A DNA stretch of 21,122 nucleotides from JAVVFH01 sp032250585 (GTDB taxonomy: Bacteria; Pseudomonadota; Gammaproteobacteria; Xanthomonadales; SZUA-36). Location: contig JAVVFH010000033.1 of the NCBI GenBank assembly GCA_032250585.1, forward strand, positions 1 to 21,122, written 5' to 3'. Positions 1 through 7,155 of this stretch are shown here, one piece after another. The translations under genes were made by a program, and so were the position numbers. Every line of letters begins with the position of its first letter. Position 1 is the first letter of the stretch. The notes below the pieces were generated by a model. It saw only the letters and a list, made by a program, of their open reading frames with translations, was not told the origin of the DNA and made no database searches.

Positions 1-262
1 GATCGACGAAGCGGCCGAGGAAATGGAAGAGTCGACCGAACACATGATGAGCGAATCGCAAGAAGCCGCCGAAGACATGCAGAAAAAAGCTGGCGAGATG
101 CACGATGAAGCCGTCGAGGAAATGGAGGAAGCCGGCGAAAACATCAGCGAGACGACCGAGCAAATGATGGACCAGGCCGAAAGCACGGCTGAAGAGGCCG
201 CCGAAGAAGCCGAGAAAATGGCTGAGGAAGCTGAAGAAAAGCTCAAAAACAACAACAACTGA
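1..262 (+). CDS. Ala/Glu/Met-rich helical protein, C-terminal part (5' end outside window)
   Basis: The reading frame is already open at the left edge (codons from base 2) and ends in a TGA at 260-262, so the start lies outside the window; the first internal ATG is at 23. The visible 86 residues are almost only Glu, Ala, Met, Gln, Lys and Thr, with no Pro or aromatic residue, and end in four Asn. Spaced Ala/Met among Glu suggest a long amphipathic helix or coiled coil, and the block EEMEE recurs 33 residues apart, a multiple of an 11-residue period. The strongly acidic composition resembles apolipoprotein-like or LEA-like helical proteins, but such low-complexity sequence gives no reliable family. 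No function is assigned. A terminator follows 60 bases downstream. Confidence 0.6.
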   Translation, partial: IDEAAEEMEESTEHMMSESQEAAEDMQKKAGEMHDEAVEEMEEAGENISETTEQMMDQAESTAEEAAEEAEKMAEEAEEKLKNNNN

Positions 263-322
263 TAAGGCCTGAACCCAGCGGGGCCGCCCGCGCAAATCCG
301 CTGTCGACAACGGATGCACGCA

Positions 323-360
323 ATAAAAACCCCGCGACCTTCGGGTGGCGGGGTTTTTAT
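323..360. terminator. Bidirectional rho-independent terminator with UUCG loop
   Basis: A near-perfect symmetrical hairpin: ATAAAAACCCCGC at 323-335 pairs with GCGGGGTTTTTAT at 348-360. Inside it, ACC and GGT pair around a TTCG tetraloop, with one G-G mismatch. It has an A tract on one side and a T tract on the other, so it can stop transcription both from the helical-protein gene on the left and from the leftward LigD operon ending at 390. Confidence 0.9.
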
Positions 361-389
361 TGGTCATAATCCGGGCCTGGTCGTCCGGG

Positions 390-1301
390 TTATTTTTGTT
401 CCGACCAGGCCATCAATTCTTCGCGGTGGATTGCCGGACGCGTGGCGGAGTCGCGAAAACGGGGCCACGGATCCTTCACCTGGCCAAGACGGCGGCGCAG
501 GTTTTTGAGATGAAAGCGACGCGGCGACAGTTTGCCGTCAAGATCGCTCCAGCGCAGCGGCGTCGCCACCGCCGCCTCAGGCACCGCGCGCAGGGAATAC
601 GGCACAATCGCGGTCTGCCCGTAGGCGTTGCGGCTAATGTCCAGGTAAAGGCGCCCCCGCCGGGCTTTCTTGCGCTGTTCCAGCGTGAAGCGCTCCGGCT
701 CCCGGTCGACAACGCACTGAGCCAGTTCGCGGGCCGTCGCGCGTGACTTGCGAAAGGTCAGGGACCGATCCAACGGCGCCACGACATGCAGCCCGCGCGA
801 GCCGGTGGTCATGACGAAAGGCGCCAGGCCGGCGAGCTCCAGCACCTCGTGCAGTAATTGCGCGCTGTCGAGCACCGCTTCAAAGCCGTCGTCCGCCGGA
901 TCGAGGTCGAAGACCATGCGGTCCGGGTGGTGTAGCCTGTCGCTGCGGCTCAGCCAGCCATGCAGCGCCAGCGCGGCCTGATCGGCGAGATATACCAGCG
1001 CCGGTTCGCCATCGACGACGATGTGTTCGACGCGCCGGTCGCCGTCGGCCGTGGGCGCGCTTTTGCCGCGCACGTAACGGGGGAAATGATCGGAACGGCT
1101 CTGTTGGTAGAAGCCGTCTTCAGCGACGCCGTTCGGAAAGCGGTGCAATGTCAGGAAGCGGTCTTCCAGATGCGGCAGCATCAGTTCCGCAACATCGCGG
1201 TAGTATTCGATGACCTCAGCCTTGGTGATGCCGGCGTCCGGATACAGCAGCTTGTCGTCGTTCGAGGTTTCGACGGTGCACTGTTTGTACTCGATTTTCA
1301 T
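390..1301 (-). CDS. ligD: Stand-alone LigD polymerase/primase domain (PolDom)
   Basis: 303 residues, the size of the polymerase domain of bacterial LigD, an archaeo-eukaryotic-primase-type nucleotidyltransferase that adds ribo- or deoxynucleotides during Ku-dependent end joining. The N-terminus has the family's start (DKLLYPDAGITKAEV, residues 16-30). The metal-binding pair is in MVFDLDP (D132 and D134), the nucleotide-binding motif is TTGSRGLHV (165-173, His172), and the third acidic position is in YLDISRNAYGQT (D221). All key residues look intact, so it should be active. It starts 29 bases after the phosphoesterase stop with its own weak Shine-Dalgarno (AAGGGA) and is the last gene of a leftward operon. 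Oddity: no ligase domain is attached, and neither ligase nor Ku is in the window. Confidence 0.92.
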   Translation of the reverse strand: MKIEYKQCTVETSNDDKLLYPDAGITKAEVIEYYRDVAELMLPHLEDRFLTLHRFPNGVAEDGFYQQSRSDHFPRYVRGKSAPTADGDRRVEHIVVDGEPALVYLADQAALALHGWLSRSDRLHHPDRMVFDLDPADDGFEAVLDSAQLLHEVLELAGLAPFVMTTGSRGLHVVAPLDRSLTFRKSRATARELAQCVVDREPERFTLEQRKKARRGRLYLDISRNAYGQTAIVPYSLRAVPEAAVATPLRWSDLDGKLSPRRFHLKNLRRRLGQVKDPWPRFRDSATRPAIHREELMAWSEQK

Positions 1302-1330
1302 GCAGCTATCCCTTTGTAGCGCTGTTCAGT

Positions 1331-1918
1331 TCAACCCGGGGGATCTGCCGCCTCTTCGTCGGCGATTTCCTCGATGGTTCGACCGCTGATCACCGATTCG
1401 GGCTCGGTGGAGACCGGGTTGCGGCGCGCGTCGGCCTCGTCATCGTTCATTTTCACCAGCAGCCAGCGCTCGTCACCTGTTTTGTGCAGCGCGTAGCCGC
1501 CCTTGATTTTTTGGCCGTGCAGCGCGATCACCGCATGCCCATTCTTCAGCGCAGCGGCGATCGGCACGCGCTCACCGTCTTTCTCGGTCAGATTTTCATA
1601 CGGTCCCTTGTCCCATACCAGCACGGTGCCGCCGCCATATTCTCCTGCCGGTATCACGCCTTCAAATTCAGCGTATTTTAGCGGGTGATCCTCGGTCGGA
1701 AGCGCCAGACGCTTTTCCGAGGGGTCCGTCGAGGGGCCCTTCGGAACGGCCCAGGACTTGAGTGCGCCATCGACTTCGATGCGGAAATCGTAATGCAGGC
1801 TGGAAGCATCGTGTTTCTGAATCACGAACAGCGGTTTGCCGCTCCGACCGGAAGAGCCGCCGCGGGGCTCCGGTGTTTTCCGGAAGTCCCGCTTCTTTTT
1901 GTATTCGCCCGTTCCCAT
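1331..1918 (-). CDS. Stand-alone LigD 3'-phosphoesterase domain protein
   Basis: 195 residues. LigD phosphoesterase domains trim 3'-phosphates and 3'-ribonucleotides from DNA ends before sealing. The N-terminus MGTGEYKKKRDFRKTPEP is the family's usual opening, which is why the ATG at 1918 is preferred over an in-frame ATG at 1978 that would overlap the upstream gene; the Shine-Dalgarno is weak. Catalytic residues by comparison with Pseudomonas LigD (from memory): His36 in QKHDASS, His42, Asp44 and Arg46 in LHYDFR, His78 and Tyr82 in EDHPLKY; all are present. The C-terminus keeps the interdomain linker (ESVISGRTIEEIA) that normally leads into the ligase domain, then stops. Transcribed between the OB-like gene and the polymerase gene. 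Confidence 0.9.
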   Translation of the reverse strand: MGTGEYKKKRDFRKTPEPRGGSSGRSGKPLFVIQKHDASSLHYDFRIEVDGALKSWAVPKGPSTDPSEKRLALPTEDHPLKYAEFEGVIPAGEYGGGTVLVWDKGPYENLTEKDGERVPIAAALKNGHAVIALHGQKIKGGYALHKTGDERWLLVKMNDDEADARRNPVSTEPESVISGRTIEEIADEEAADPPG

Positions 1919-1949
1919 CACAAGCTTTAACCTGTTCGTCTGGCTGCTA

Positions 1950-2456
1950 TCAGCCCCCGTAGAGCTTGACGACGGCATCGGCTTCCAGAAGCCGACCCTC
2001 GAACAGATCGGTATCCATCCGACCGACCACCTTGACCCGGTCGCCCTTGCGGATTTTCATATAGCCCTCGTCATCCAGCGGGTCATAAGGCAGGAGCTCG
2101 GTATCCACGCGCACCAGGCGCCGCCCGGTGTCGACCAGAAATCTGCCGTCCTCGACGGTGCTGACCGTGCCTCTTACCACTGTCTGGGAAACGACGATCG
2201 ACGCGGCGGGACTCGGGTCCAGGCCTTCGTAGCTTTCGTCGTCCATCTCGACGCGCACAAGCCCATCTCCGTAATCAAGCATGAAACTGTCCGGGGCGAC
2301 CGAATCGACCGTTCCGCTGATGCTGATATAGGTTTCGTCAGGTCGCGCGTGCGGGTCGGTCTGGACGGCTGCGAGCGTGGCGCTGAAGGCCAGCGCGCAA
2401 GCCGCCACCATGAACGCGGCGCGTGCAGTGCGCGGAGAATTCGTAAATCGGTTCAT
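1950..2456 (-). CDS. Secreted OB-fold-like protein, two tandem beta-barrel repeats
   Basis: 168 residues. Residues 1-30 form a signal peptide (basic start, hydrophobic AAFMVAACALAFSATLAA), so the product is probably periplasmic. Two similar segments follow: ISGTVDSVAPDSFMLDYGDGLVRVEMDD and VRGTVSTVEDGRFLVDTGRRLVRVDTE. The pattern GTV-D/E-FxxD-G-VRV is typical of small OB-fold beta-barrels that bind nucleic acid, sugar or metal. A good Shine-Dalgarno (GGAGG, 6 bases from the ATG) supports the start. The stop lies 31 bases before the LigD phosphoesterase start, so co-transcription is likely, although a periplasmic product is an unexpected partner for a DNA-repair enzyme. Exact family and function unknown. 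Confidence 0.75.
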   Translation of the reverse strand: MNRFTNSPRTARAAFMVAACALAFSATLAAVQTDPHARPDETYISISGTVDSVAPDSFMLDYGDGLVRVEMDDESYEGLDPSPAASIVVSQTVVRGTVSTVEDGRFLVDTGRRLVRVDTELLPYDPLDDEGYMKIRKGDRVKVVGRMDTDLFEGRLLEADAVVKLYGG

Positions 2457-2476
2457 TGGCTACCTCCATCCGTTTT

Positions 2477-2504
2477 TGTTTATCCAGGCATTAACGCCAT
2501 GCAA
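2477..2504 (-). promoter_or_regulatory. Weak candidate promoter of the OB-like/LigD operon
   Basis: On the minus strand TTGCAT (2499-2504) is followed after 16 bases by TAAACA (2477-2482), about 20 bases before the OB-like gene's start. Both boxes match the sigma-70 consensus only partly. A near-palindrome (GGCATTAACGCC on the plus strand) lies in the spacer and could bind a regulator. Confidence 0.3.
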
Positions 2505-2637
2505 TAAACGTTCCGTGAAGGGCTGGAAAAGGCCGTTCCGACAGGGCGGGCATGGTGCGGAACAGGCGGAGCGGCTGTCTATCCGCATGCGCCTCACCGC
2601 GCCGCCGGAGCGCCAGCGCCCACCTGCGGTGCAAAGC

Positions 2638-2656
2638 CTTACAATCGCTTTGTAAG
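2638..2656. repeat. Perfect inverted repeat, 7-bp arms and 5-bp centre
   Basis: CTTACAA, then TCGCT, then TTGTAAG. The AT-rich arms contrast with the surrounding GC-rich sequence, and 19 bp is a usual operator length. There is no T tract, so an operator is more likely than a terminator. It lies about 180 bases upstream of the OB-like gene and 150 bases downstream of the mgtC-like gene. Confidence 0.5.
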
Positions 2657-2805
2657 AGCTACCAGAAAACCCCTTCGGCCTGCCCTTGGAAGCTGCCGCG
2701 ACATCGACGGTCGCACGCGATCTCGCTCAAGAACACCGGAAACCAGCCGGGCATCGTTTTTGCATATTCCCAAGCGGAGCCCATTCACCAGTCCGCGTGC
2801 GCACT

Positions 2806-3222
2806 TCATTTTTTGAGGCGTTTCACGTACTTCAGTGTAAGGAAATTCAGCAGGGCGAGAACCACGGCGATTTCGTAGCGGTGGAATGCCACGGCGATTC
2901 CGATGGCGCCCGCCATCCACAGGCTTGCGGCGGTCGCCGTGCCTTTGACGTTGCCGTTTCCCTTCAGAATGGCACCCCCGCCGATGAAACCCATGCCGGC
3001 GATGCTGGCGTGGATCACGCGCGCCTCGGCGTCGGTAGAGTCCAGGGCCTGAATGCCTGTCAGCATGTATCCGCAGGCAGCCACGGAGACCAGCGGGAAA
3101 GTGCGCAGGCCAGCGCTTCTCGCTTCCTGTTCCCGGTCCCAGGCGATCGGCAGGGCAAGCACGTAGGCGATGCCGATCTGAGACAGGTTCAACAGGATCA
3201 CGTTCCAGTCGAGTTCCAGCAT
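2806..3222 (-). CDS. MgtC/SapB-family inner-membrane protein
   Basis: 138 residues with four to five hydrophobic helices, matching the N-terminal membrane domain of MgtC/SapB proteins. Family signatures are present: WDREQEARSAGLRT (28-41), GMGFIGGGAIL (76-86) and VKGTATAASLWMAGAIG (92-108). MgtC proteins are inner-membrane factors tied to low-magnesium growth and, in pathogens, to inhibition of the F-type ATP synthase. This one lacks the C-terminal cytosolic domain of Salmonella MgtC, as do many environmental members. Start supported by GGAAG 8 bases upstream. It is a single minus-strand gene; the gene to its right is divergent. The family call is firm, the physiological role is not. Confidence 0.88.
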   Translation of the reverse strand: MLELDWNVILLNLSQIGIAYVLALPIAWDREQEARSAGLRTFPLVSVAACGYMLTGIQALDSTDAEARVIHASIAGMGFIGGGAILKGNGNVKGTATAASLWMAGAIGIAVAFHRYEIAVVLALLNFLTLKYVKRLKK

Positions 3223-3326
3223 CCGTTTCTTCCGAAAGGCCTCTGATTATCATAGCGAAGCCTTCCGAAATTCGCACGCTGCAGGCCATAGCGCGGGCTG
3301 ATCGATCAACCGCGAACCCGCAAAAC

Positions 3327-3355
3327 TCGAATTCCGGCGCGCCCTGGGCGATAAT
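3327..3355 (+). promoter_or_regulatory. Candidate sigma-70 promoter of the membrane protein/MFS pair
   Basis: TCGAAT (3327-3332), 17 bases, then GATAAT (3350-3355), ending 30 bases before the ATG at 3386. The -10 box is good and the -35 box is poor. Confidence 0.35.
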
Positions 3356-3385
3356 TTTCACACCTCCGCCCCCGAGTCCACAAAA

Positions 3386-3835
3386 ATGAGCAATGAAAAA
3401 CACGCGCGTTCGCCTCGAAAGAGCGCTTTCGGCTTCACCGATTTCCTTGTTCGCCTGGGAGCTGCGCTGGTGCTGGTGCTGCTGAGCTACAACCCGTCCG
3501 GCTGGTCCTGCGTGCACTGGATAAAACGTGCATTCGGTGCCAGCGAACTGGGGCCCCTGCACTTTCTCGCCGGAGCGGTTCTGCTCGGCGGCTGGACCAT
3601 TTTCATCGTCGCCACGCGCCGTTCGCTGGGTGATGTCGGCCTGTGGATAAGTGCCGCAATCCTCGCCGCGCTGGTCTGGCTGCTGGTGGATATCGGCTGG
3701 CTGGGCTTCGATTCCGTCGAGGCGGTATCCTGGGTACTCTTGGTGTGCCTCTCGGTGTTGCTGGCGCTGGGTCTGTCCTGGTCCCACGTCTGGCGGAGGC
3801 TCAGCGGCCAGTTGGAAGTCGACGACAATGATTGA
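3386..3835 (+). CDS. Small four-helix inner-membrane protein, probably DUF6524-like
   Basis: 149 residues. Hydrophobic helices at about 20-36, 58-76, 82-104 and 112-132, a basic N-terminus and an acidic C-terminal tail. The sequence FLVRLGAALVLVLLSYNPSGWS followed by HW resembles the start of small proteobacterial membrane proteins I remember as DUF6524; this is from memory and only moderately sure. No catalytic motif is visible. There is no strong Shine-Dalgarno (upstream of the ATG is CCGAGTCCACAAAA). It ends 22 bases before the MFS gene on the same strand, so the two are probably co-transcribed. Function unknown. Confidence 0.7.
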   Translation: MSNEKHARSPRKSAFGFTDFLVRLGAALVLVLLSYNPSGWSCVHWIKRAFGASELGPLHFLAGAVLLGGWTIFIVATRRSLGDVGLWISAAILAALVWLLVDIGWLGFDSVEAVSWVLLVCLSVLLALGLSWSHVWRRLSGQLEVDDND

Positions 3836-3857
3836 ACGATTTCGGTCCTGAGAACGC

Positions 3858-5165
3858 ATGGCGCTGGCGGACTCCGTCTATGAAAGGCTGACCGAGCAAG
3901 AAGACGCACGGGTCTGCACCGATATCAGCGAAGACGCCTGCCGCGAAACACCGGGCAATTTCCTGCTGATCCTGCTCAGCCTGTTCCTGACCAAGCTCGG
4001 CGATGCGCTCGCCAATCCGAAGACCACGTTGGCGTGGGTCAGCAACACGGTGGGTGCGCCCGCCTGGGTGCTGAGCTTCCTGGTGCCGATCCGCGAGTCC
4101 GGCTCACTGATTCCCCAGCTGTTCATCGGCGGCATCATCCGCCGGATGGCCGTGCGCAAGTGGGTATGGGTCGCCGGCAGCGTGGCGCAGGCTGGCGCGG
4201 TCGCCGGCCTCGGGCTGGTGGTGTTCTTGTTCGAAGGCGTCCAGGCAGGCATGCTGATCCTCTTGCTGCTGGTCGTTTTCAGCCTGGCGCGCGGTTTCAG
4301 TTCGGTCGCCTCCAAGGACGTGGTTGGCAAGACGATTCCAAAGAAACGCCGCGGCCGGCTGAGCGGCTGGTCCGCGAGCGCCGCCGGCATGATTACGGCC
4401 GGCGTGGGCCTGGCGCTGATGCTGCCTCTCAGCCAGGGCGAGGACGGCTCCATCTATCCCTGGCTGCTGGTGTTGGCTGCCGGTTTGTGGCTACTGGCCG
4501 CCGCCGTTTACGCCCGGGTGCAGGAGTATGAGGGAGAAACCGGCGGTGCCCGCAACGCCCTCGACGCGCTGAAACGGCTGAACCTGTTGCGGCGCGACCC
4601 GCCTTTCCGCCGTTTCGTGATCACCCGTTCCTTGCTGTTGTGCTCGGCCTTAAGCGCGCCTTTTTACGTAACGCTGGCACAGCAAGGCCTCGGCTCGCCG
4701 GCCTGGCTGCTGGGATTGTTCGTCATTGCCGACGGTCTCGCCGGACTGGTCAGCGCGCCGCTCTGGGGGCGCTTCGCGGACCGCTCGAGCAAACGGGTGA
4801 TGGTGGCGGCCGCACTGGTCACTTCGGGCATCGGCCTGGTCGTGTTTGCGGCAGACCGCTTCGGGCCGGAACTGGTCGGCCGGGCCTGGTTCCTGCCGGC
4901 GGCCTATTTTGTCCTGTCGGTCGCGCACAACGGCGTACGCGTCGGGCGCCAAACCTACGTGGTCGACCTGGCCACCGGCAACCGGCGCACGGATTACGTG
5001 GCGATCAGCAACAGCGTGATCGGGCTTATGCTGCTGCTGGTCGGCGGCCTCGGCGCGCTGGCGCCGCTGATCACCGTCAGCGGCGTGATCGCGCTGCTGG
5101 CCCTGATGGGCCTCGCCGGGGCGCTGCTGGGCAGCAGCCTGCCGGAGGTCGAGGCCGGCCAGTGA
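3858..5165 (+). CDS. Major facilitator superfamily permease
   Basis: 435 residues with about twelve hydrophobic helices in two halves, joined by a basic and acidic loop around residues 215-240 (RVQEYEGETGGARNALDALK), the usual MFS layout. An MFS motif-A-like loop, GRFADRSSKRVM, lies near residue 304 between two helices of the second half. A charged N-terminal stretch of about 30 residues precedes the first helix. Such proteins move small solutes through the inner membrane by a proton- or ion-coupled mechanism; the substrate cannot be read from the sequence. The start has only a weak ribosome-binding site, fitting translation coupled to the upstream gene. It ends convergently with the gene at 5267. 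Confidence 0.85.
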   Translation: MALADSVYERLTEQEDARVCTDISEDACRETPGNFLLILLSLFLTKLGDALANPKTTLAWVSNTVGAPAWVLSFLVPIRESGSLIPQLFIGGIIRRMAVRKWVWVAGSVAQAGAVAGLGLVVFLFEGVQAGMLILLLLVVFSLARGFSSVASKDVVGKTIPKKRRGRLSGWSASAAGMITAGVGLALMLPLSQGEDGSIYPWLLVLAAGLWLLAAAVYARVQEYEGETGGARNALDALKRLNLLRRDPPFRRFVITRSLLLCSALSAPFYVTLAQQGLGSPAWLLGLFVIADGLAGLVSAPLWGRFADRSSKRVMVAAALVTSGIGLVVFAADRFGPELVGRAWFLPAAYFVLSVAHNGVRVGRQTYVVDLATGNRRTDYVAISNSVIGLMLLLVGGLGALAPLITVSGVIALLALMGLAGALLGSSLPEVEAGQ

Positions 5166-5199
5166 AATGCGGGGTCTCTGAATTCGAACTGGCGCACCC

Positions 5200-5225
5200 A
5201 AAAAAAAGGGAGCGAAACCGCTCCC
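5200..5225 (-). terminator. Rho-independent terminator of the small secreted-protein gene
   Basis: Read on the minus strand: GGGAGCG, loop GTTT, CGCTCCC, then eight T. The 7-bp stem is perfect. It lies 42 bases after the stop at 5267. On the plus strand there is no T tract after the hairpin, so it is not an obvious terminator for the MFS gene. Confidence 0.9.
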
Positions 5226-5266
5226 CGAAAGATCCTCAAATTCGCTCTGGGATCTGAGGAGACAAC

Positions 5267-5608
5267 TCAATGCGTGCCTTCGTCGTGGCCTTCGTCCTCG
5301 TCGTGACCACTGCAGCCGCCGGCGGTGCCGCATTTCAGTATTGCGATGTCGCCCTTTTGATTTTCCAGGGTGTACACCACGCCGGGCGGACCCTTGATGC
5401 CCGTCATACCCAGCATTTTGTACTTTTCGTAGGAACCCATCAGGTAGGAAAGAAATTCCGCACACGGATCGCCTTTCTCGGCGACCAGGAAAGGATCGGA
5501 GAAATCCCATGTCTGGACCTTGATCGTTTTTTCTTCATGCTCGTCGGCCATCGCCATGACCGGCAGCAGCATGAAAAAAGCCGTCAGGAAAATAATCAAC
5601 GTTTTCAT
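5267..5608 (-). CDS. Small secreted protein with His/Asp/Glu-rich tail, function unknown
   Basis: 113 residues from the ATG at 5608, chosen because GAGGAG stands 7 bases upstream and because it gives a clean signal peptide (MKTLIIFLTAFFMLLPVMAMA, cleavage after about residue 21). A longer in-frame start at 5683 would bury the signal peptide. The mature part is about 92 residues, with Cys49, Cys93 and Cys99, and ends in CSGHDEDEGHDEGTH, a His/Asp/Glu cluster that could bind metal ions. I do not recognise the family. It follows the larger secreted protein on the same strand after 82 bases containing a strong hairpin, and has its own terminator, so the two may form one transcription unit. Confidence 0.72.
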   Translation of the reverse strand: MKTLIIFLTAFFMLLPVMAMADEHEEKTIKVQTWDFSDPFLVAEKGDPCAEFLSYLMGSYEKYKMLGMTGIKGPPGVVYTLENQKGDIAILKCGTAGGCSGHDEDEGHDEGTH

Positions 5609-5644
5609 TTTGTTGCTCCTCGCTTTCTTGCTATCAAACCCTTT

Positions 5645-5675
5645 GGGAACGGCGCCCCCGGCGGGGCGCCTTCCC
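5645..5675 (-). other. Strong intercistronic hairpin
   Basis: GGCGCCCC (5651-5658) and GGGGCGCC (5663-5670) pair perfectly around a 4-base loop. The stem continues with GGGAA (5645-5649) and TTCCC (5671-5675) past one bulged C. There is no T tract on either strand. Between two co-directional genes, this could stabilise the 3' end of the upstream message, lower downstream expression, or be an imperfect terminator. Confidence 0.6.
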
Positions 5676-5690
5676 TTCCGCAACCGGTTG

Positions 5691-7016
5691 TTACAGTGCC
5701 TGGCACTCAGGGTCCCCTACGGCCAGAGATTCGATGCTCTCGTACACAGTGTCGATGTAGCGCACCAGGCCGTCGTGGACGAAAACGAGCACGCGGCGCG
5801 CGTCGTCTGCAGCCAGACCGTAGCCTTCGATGTTTTCAGCAGTCGCCGCCACACTGTGGAATACGACGTCCATGATGGACCCGGCGTGTCTGACGTACTG
5901 GCCTTCCTCGTACACGTCGTAGCACAGGTAACCGGGGAAAGTCGCTTCCCGGTCATAGGTGAAATCCCGGTAGTCGATGTATTTGCCGGCGAGCAGGCCG
6001 TCCGGGTTACCTTCGTTGATCACGATCGGCGCATTCAACGGCATCCGGTATGCAAGCTGTAAAACCGTATCGACGCGGGCAACCACTTCGCTATCGGCAC
6101 CACCGCCGTACTTGTCGTCAGCTGCGCCGAGCCCAAAGGCCGCCGCCATTTCGTAGTCGTAAAGCGCATAACCCATGGCAGCACCGAATTCATCGGGATC
6201 GAAAACCCCGCCGAGTTCGCCGTAGAGATGGAATTCACGCATCAGCGCCAGGTTGATAGACGGCGAATCCAGTTCCACTCCGTCCGCGACGATCCGTCCG
6301 TCGGAGCCGAGCTTCACCAAATCGGCGGACCCGATGATCCGGGTCGCCTCGGCCGCGCTGCGATCGAGCACCTTGTCCGGGGAACGCAGCAAGCTCAGGC
6401 GTCCCAGGTCCACTTCCCGGTAACGGCTGGCGCAAGTCGCGTTGTAGGCGTCGCACTGATCGACCGAATCCTCGTCCTCAGCAGTGGATGCCGCCATGGT
6501 CGTAAAGCCACCCTTGGCGGTGGCGAAGGTCACTTCTTCGCACATGTCGTAGGCATAGCCGTCAAGCGTGTAGCCGCCGTTTTCCGCCTGGGGATCGTCG
6601 TCGGGCACATACTCGTTTTCACCGTCGCTATAGGGGAAATCGCCGACCAGCGCGAGCACCTCGCCGTAGCTGTTGGTCGGCCGCAGACAGCCGTTGAGAA
6701 TGCGCGGCACGCCGTCTTCGTTGCGCAGCAGGTAGACCATGTCGCCATAGAGATCCCCCTTGGCCGGTTTCGATCCGCCCTGGCCGCCGCCGTTGTTGCC
6801 GCCGCTGTTGCCGCCGCCATTACCGTTGTCGCCGCCACCACCGCTGCCGCCCTGGCCGTTGCCGGCATAAGCCACCGATTCGGAGCCTGAATCCAGCCCC
6901 GAATCCATGGCCATCGGCAGCAGCAGCAAGCCGCTGACGATCACCGCCTGGGCCAGCCAGGAAAAAATTCGACTGCTTGTTCCAGCAGCCAGGTCAATAA
7001 AACCATTGGCTTTCAT
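5691..7016 (-). CDS. Secreted protein with Gly/Asn-rich linker, function unknown
   Basis: 441 residues from the ATG at 7016, which has AAGGAGG about 4 bases upstream; an alternative ATG at 7037 would put that site inside the gene. Residues 17-50 form a signal peptide or N-terminal anchor (FSWLAQAVIVSGLLLLPMAM, then acidic). Residues 52-82 are almost entirely Gly, Asn, Ser and Gln, a flexible linker. The rest is an acidic domain beginning DLYGDMVYLLRNEDGVPRIL, with scattered Cys and many Tyr and Asp. No catalytic motif or repeat was recognised. The opening resembles segments of large secreted proteobacterial proteins, but I cannot name the family. It is divergent from the response regulator at 7211, whose box lies in the shared spacer, so common control is plausible. 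Confidence 0.75.
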   Translation of the reverse strand: MKANGFIDLAAGTSSRIFSWLAQAVIVSGLLLLPMAMDSGLDSGSESVAYAGNGQGGSGGGGDNGNGGGNSGGNNGGGQGGSKPAKGDLYGDMVYLLRNEDGVPRILNGCLRPTNSYGEVLALVGDFPYSDGENEYVPDDDPQAENGGYTLDGYAYDMCEEVTFATAKGGFTTMAASTAEDEDSVDQCDAYNATCASRYREVDLGRLSLLRSPDKVLDRSAAEATRIIGSADLVKLGSDGRIVADGVELDSPSINLALMREFHLYGELGGVFDPDEFGAAMGYALYDYEMAAAFGLGAADDKYGGGADSEVVARVDTVLQLAYRMPLNAPIVINEGNPDGLLAGKYIDYRDFTYDREATFPGYLCYDVYEEGQYVRHAGSIMDVVFHSVAATAENIEGYGLAADDARRVLVFVHDGLVRYIDTVYESIESLAVGDPECQAL

Positions 7017-7155
7017 GTCTCCTCCTTGTGTTACCACGTAATATATTTACGAGGGAACCCGACTTCGCTATGCAACGCGACCGCTCTCTCGGGGCTTTCC
7101 CATGCAGCGAAGCAATGGATTCAACTTGACGTTAGCAAAGGCCGATGAAAACCGA

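Larger units (their letters stand above)
2457..2805. other. Gene-free gap between the OB-like gene and mgtC-like gene
   Basis: 349 bases with no credible gene: the open frames here have no ribosome-binding site or recognisable protein. The gap holds the weak candidate promoter near its left end and a perfect inverted repeat at 2638-2656. No terminator with a T tract was seen after the mgtC-like gene. Confidence 0.6.

Noticed and set aside
1919..1978. Longer start for the LigD phosphoesterase at 1978
   Set aside because: It would overlap the upstream gene by 29 bases, and the family's conserved N-terminus begins at the ATG at 1918.
2639..3859. 406-residue open frame on the minus strand overlapping the mgtC-like gene and its divergent neighbour
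   Set aside because: Overlaps recognised genes on both strands, and its sequence is typical antisense noise.
7037..7051. CGTAA-N5-TTACG inverted repeat upstream of the secreted-protein gene
   Set aside because: Short arms in an AT-rich patch just before the ribosome-binding site; too weak to call an operator.
7126..7154. TTGACG as a -35 box for the response regulator
   Set aside because: Good -35 match, but no acceptable -10 box at 16-18 bases; no promoter is called there.
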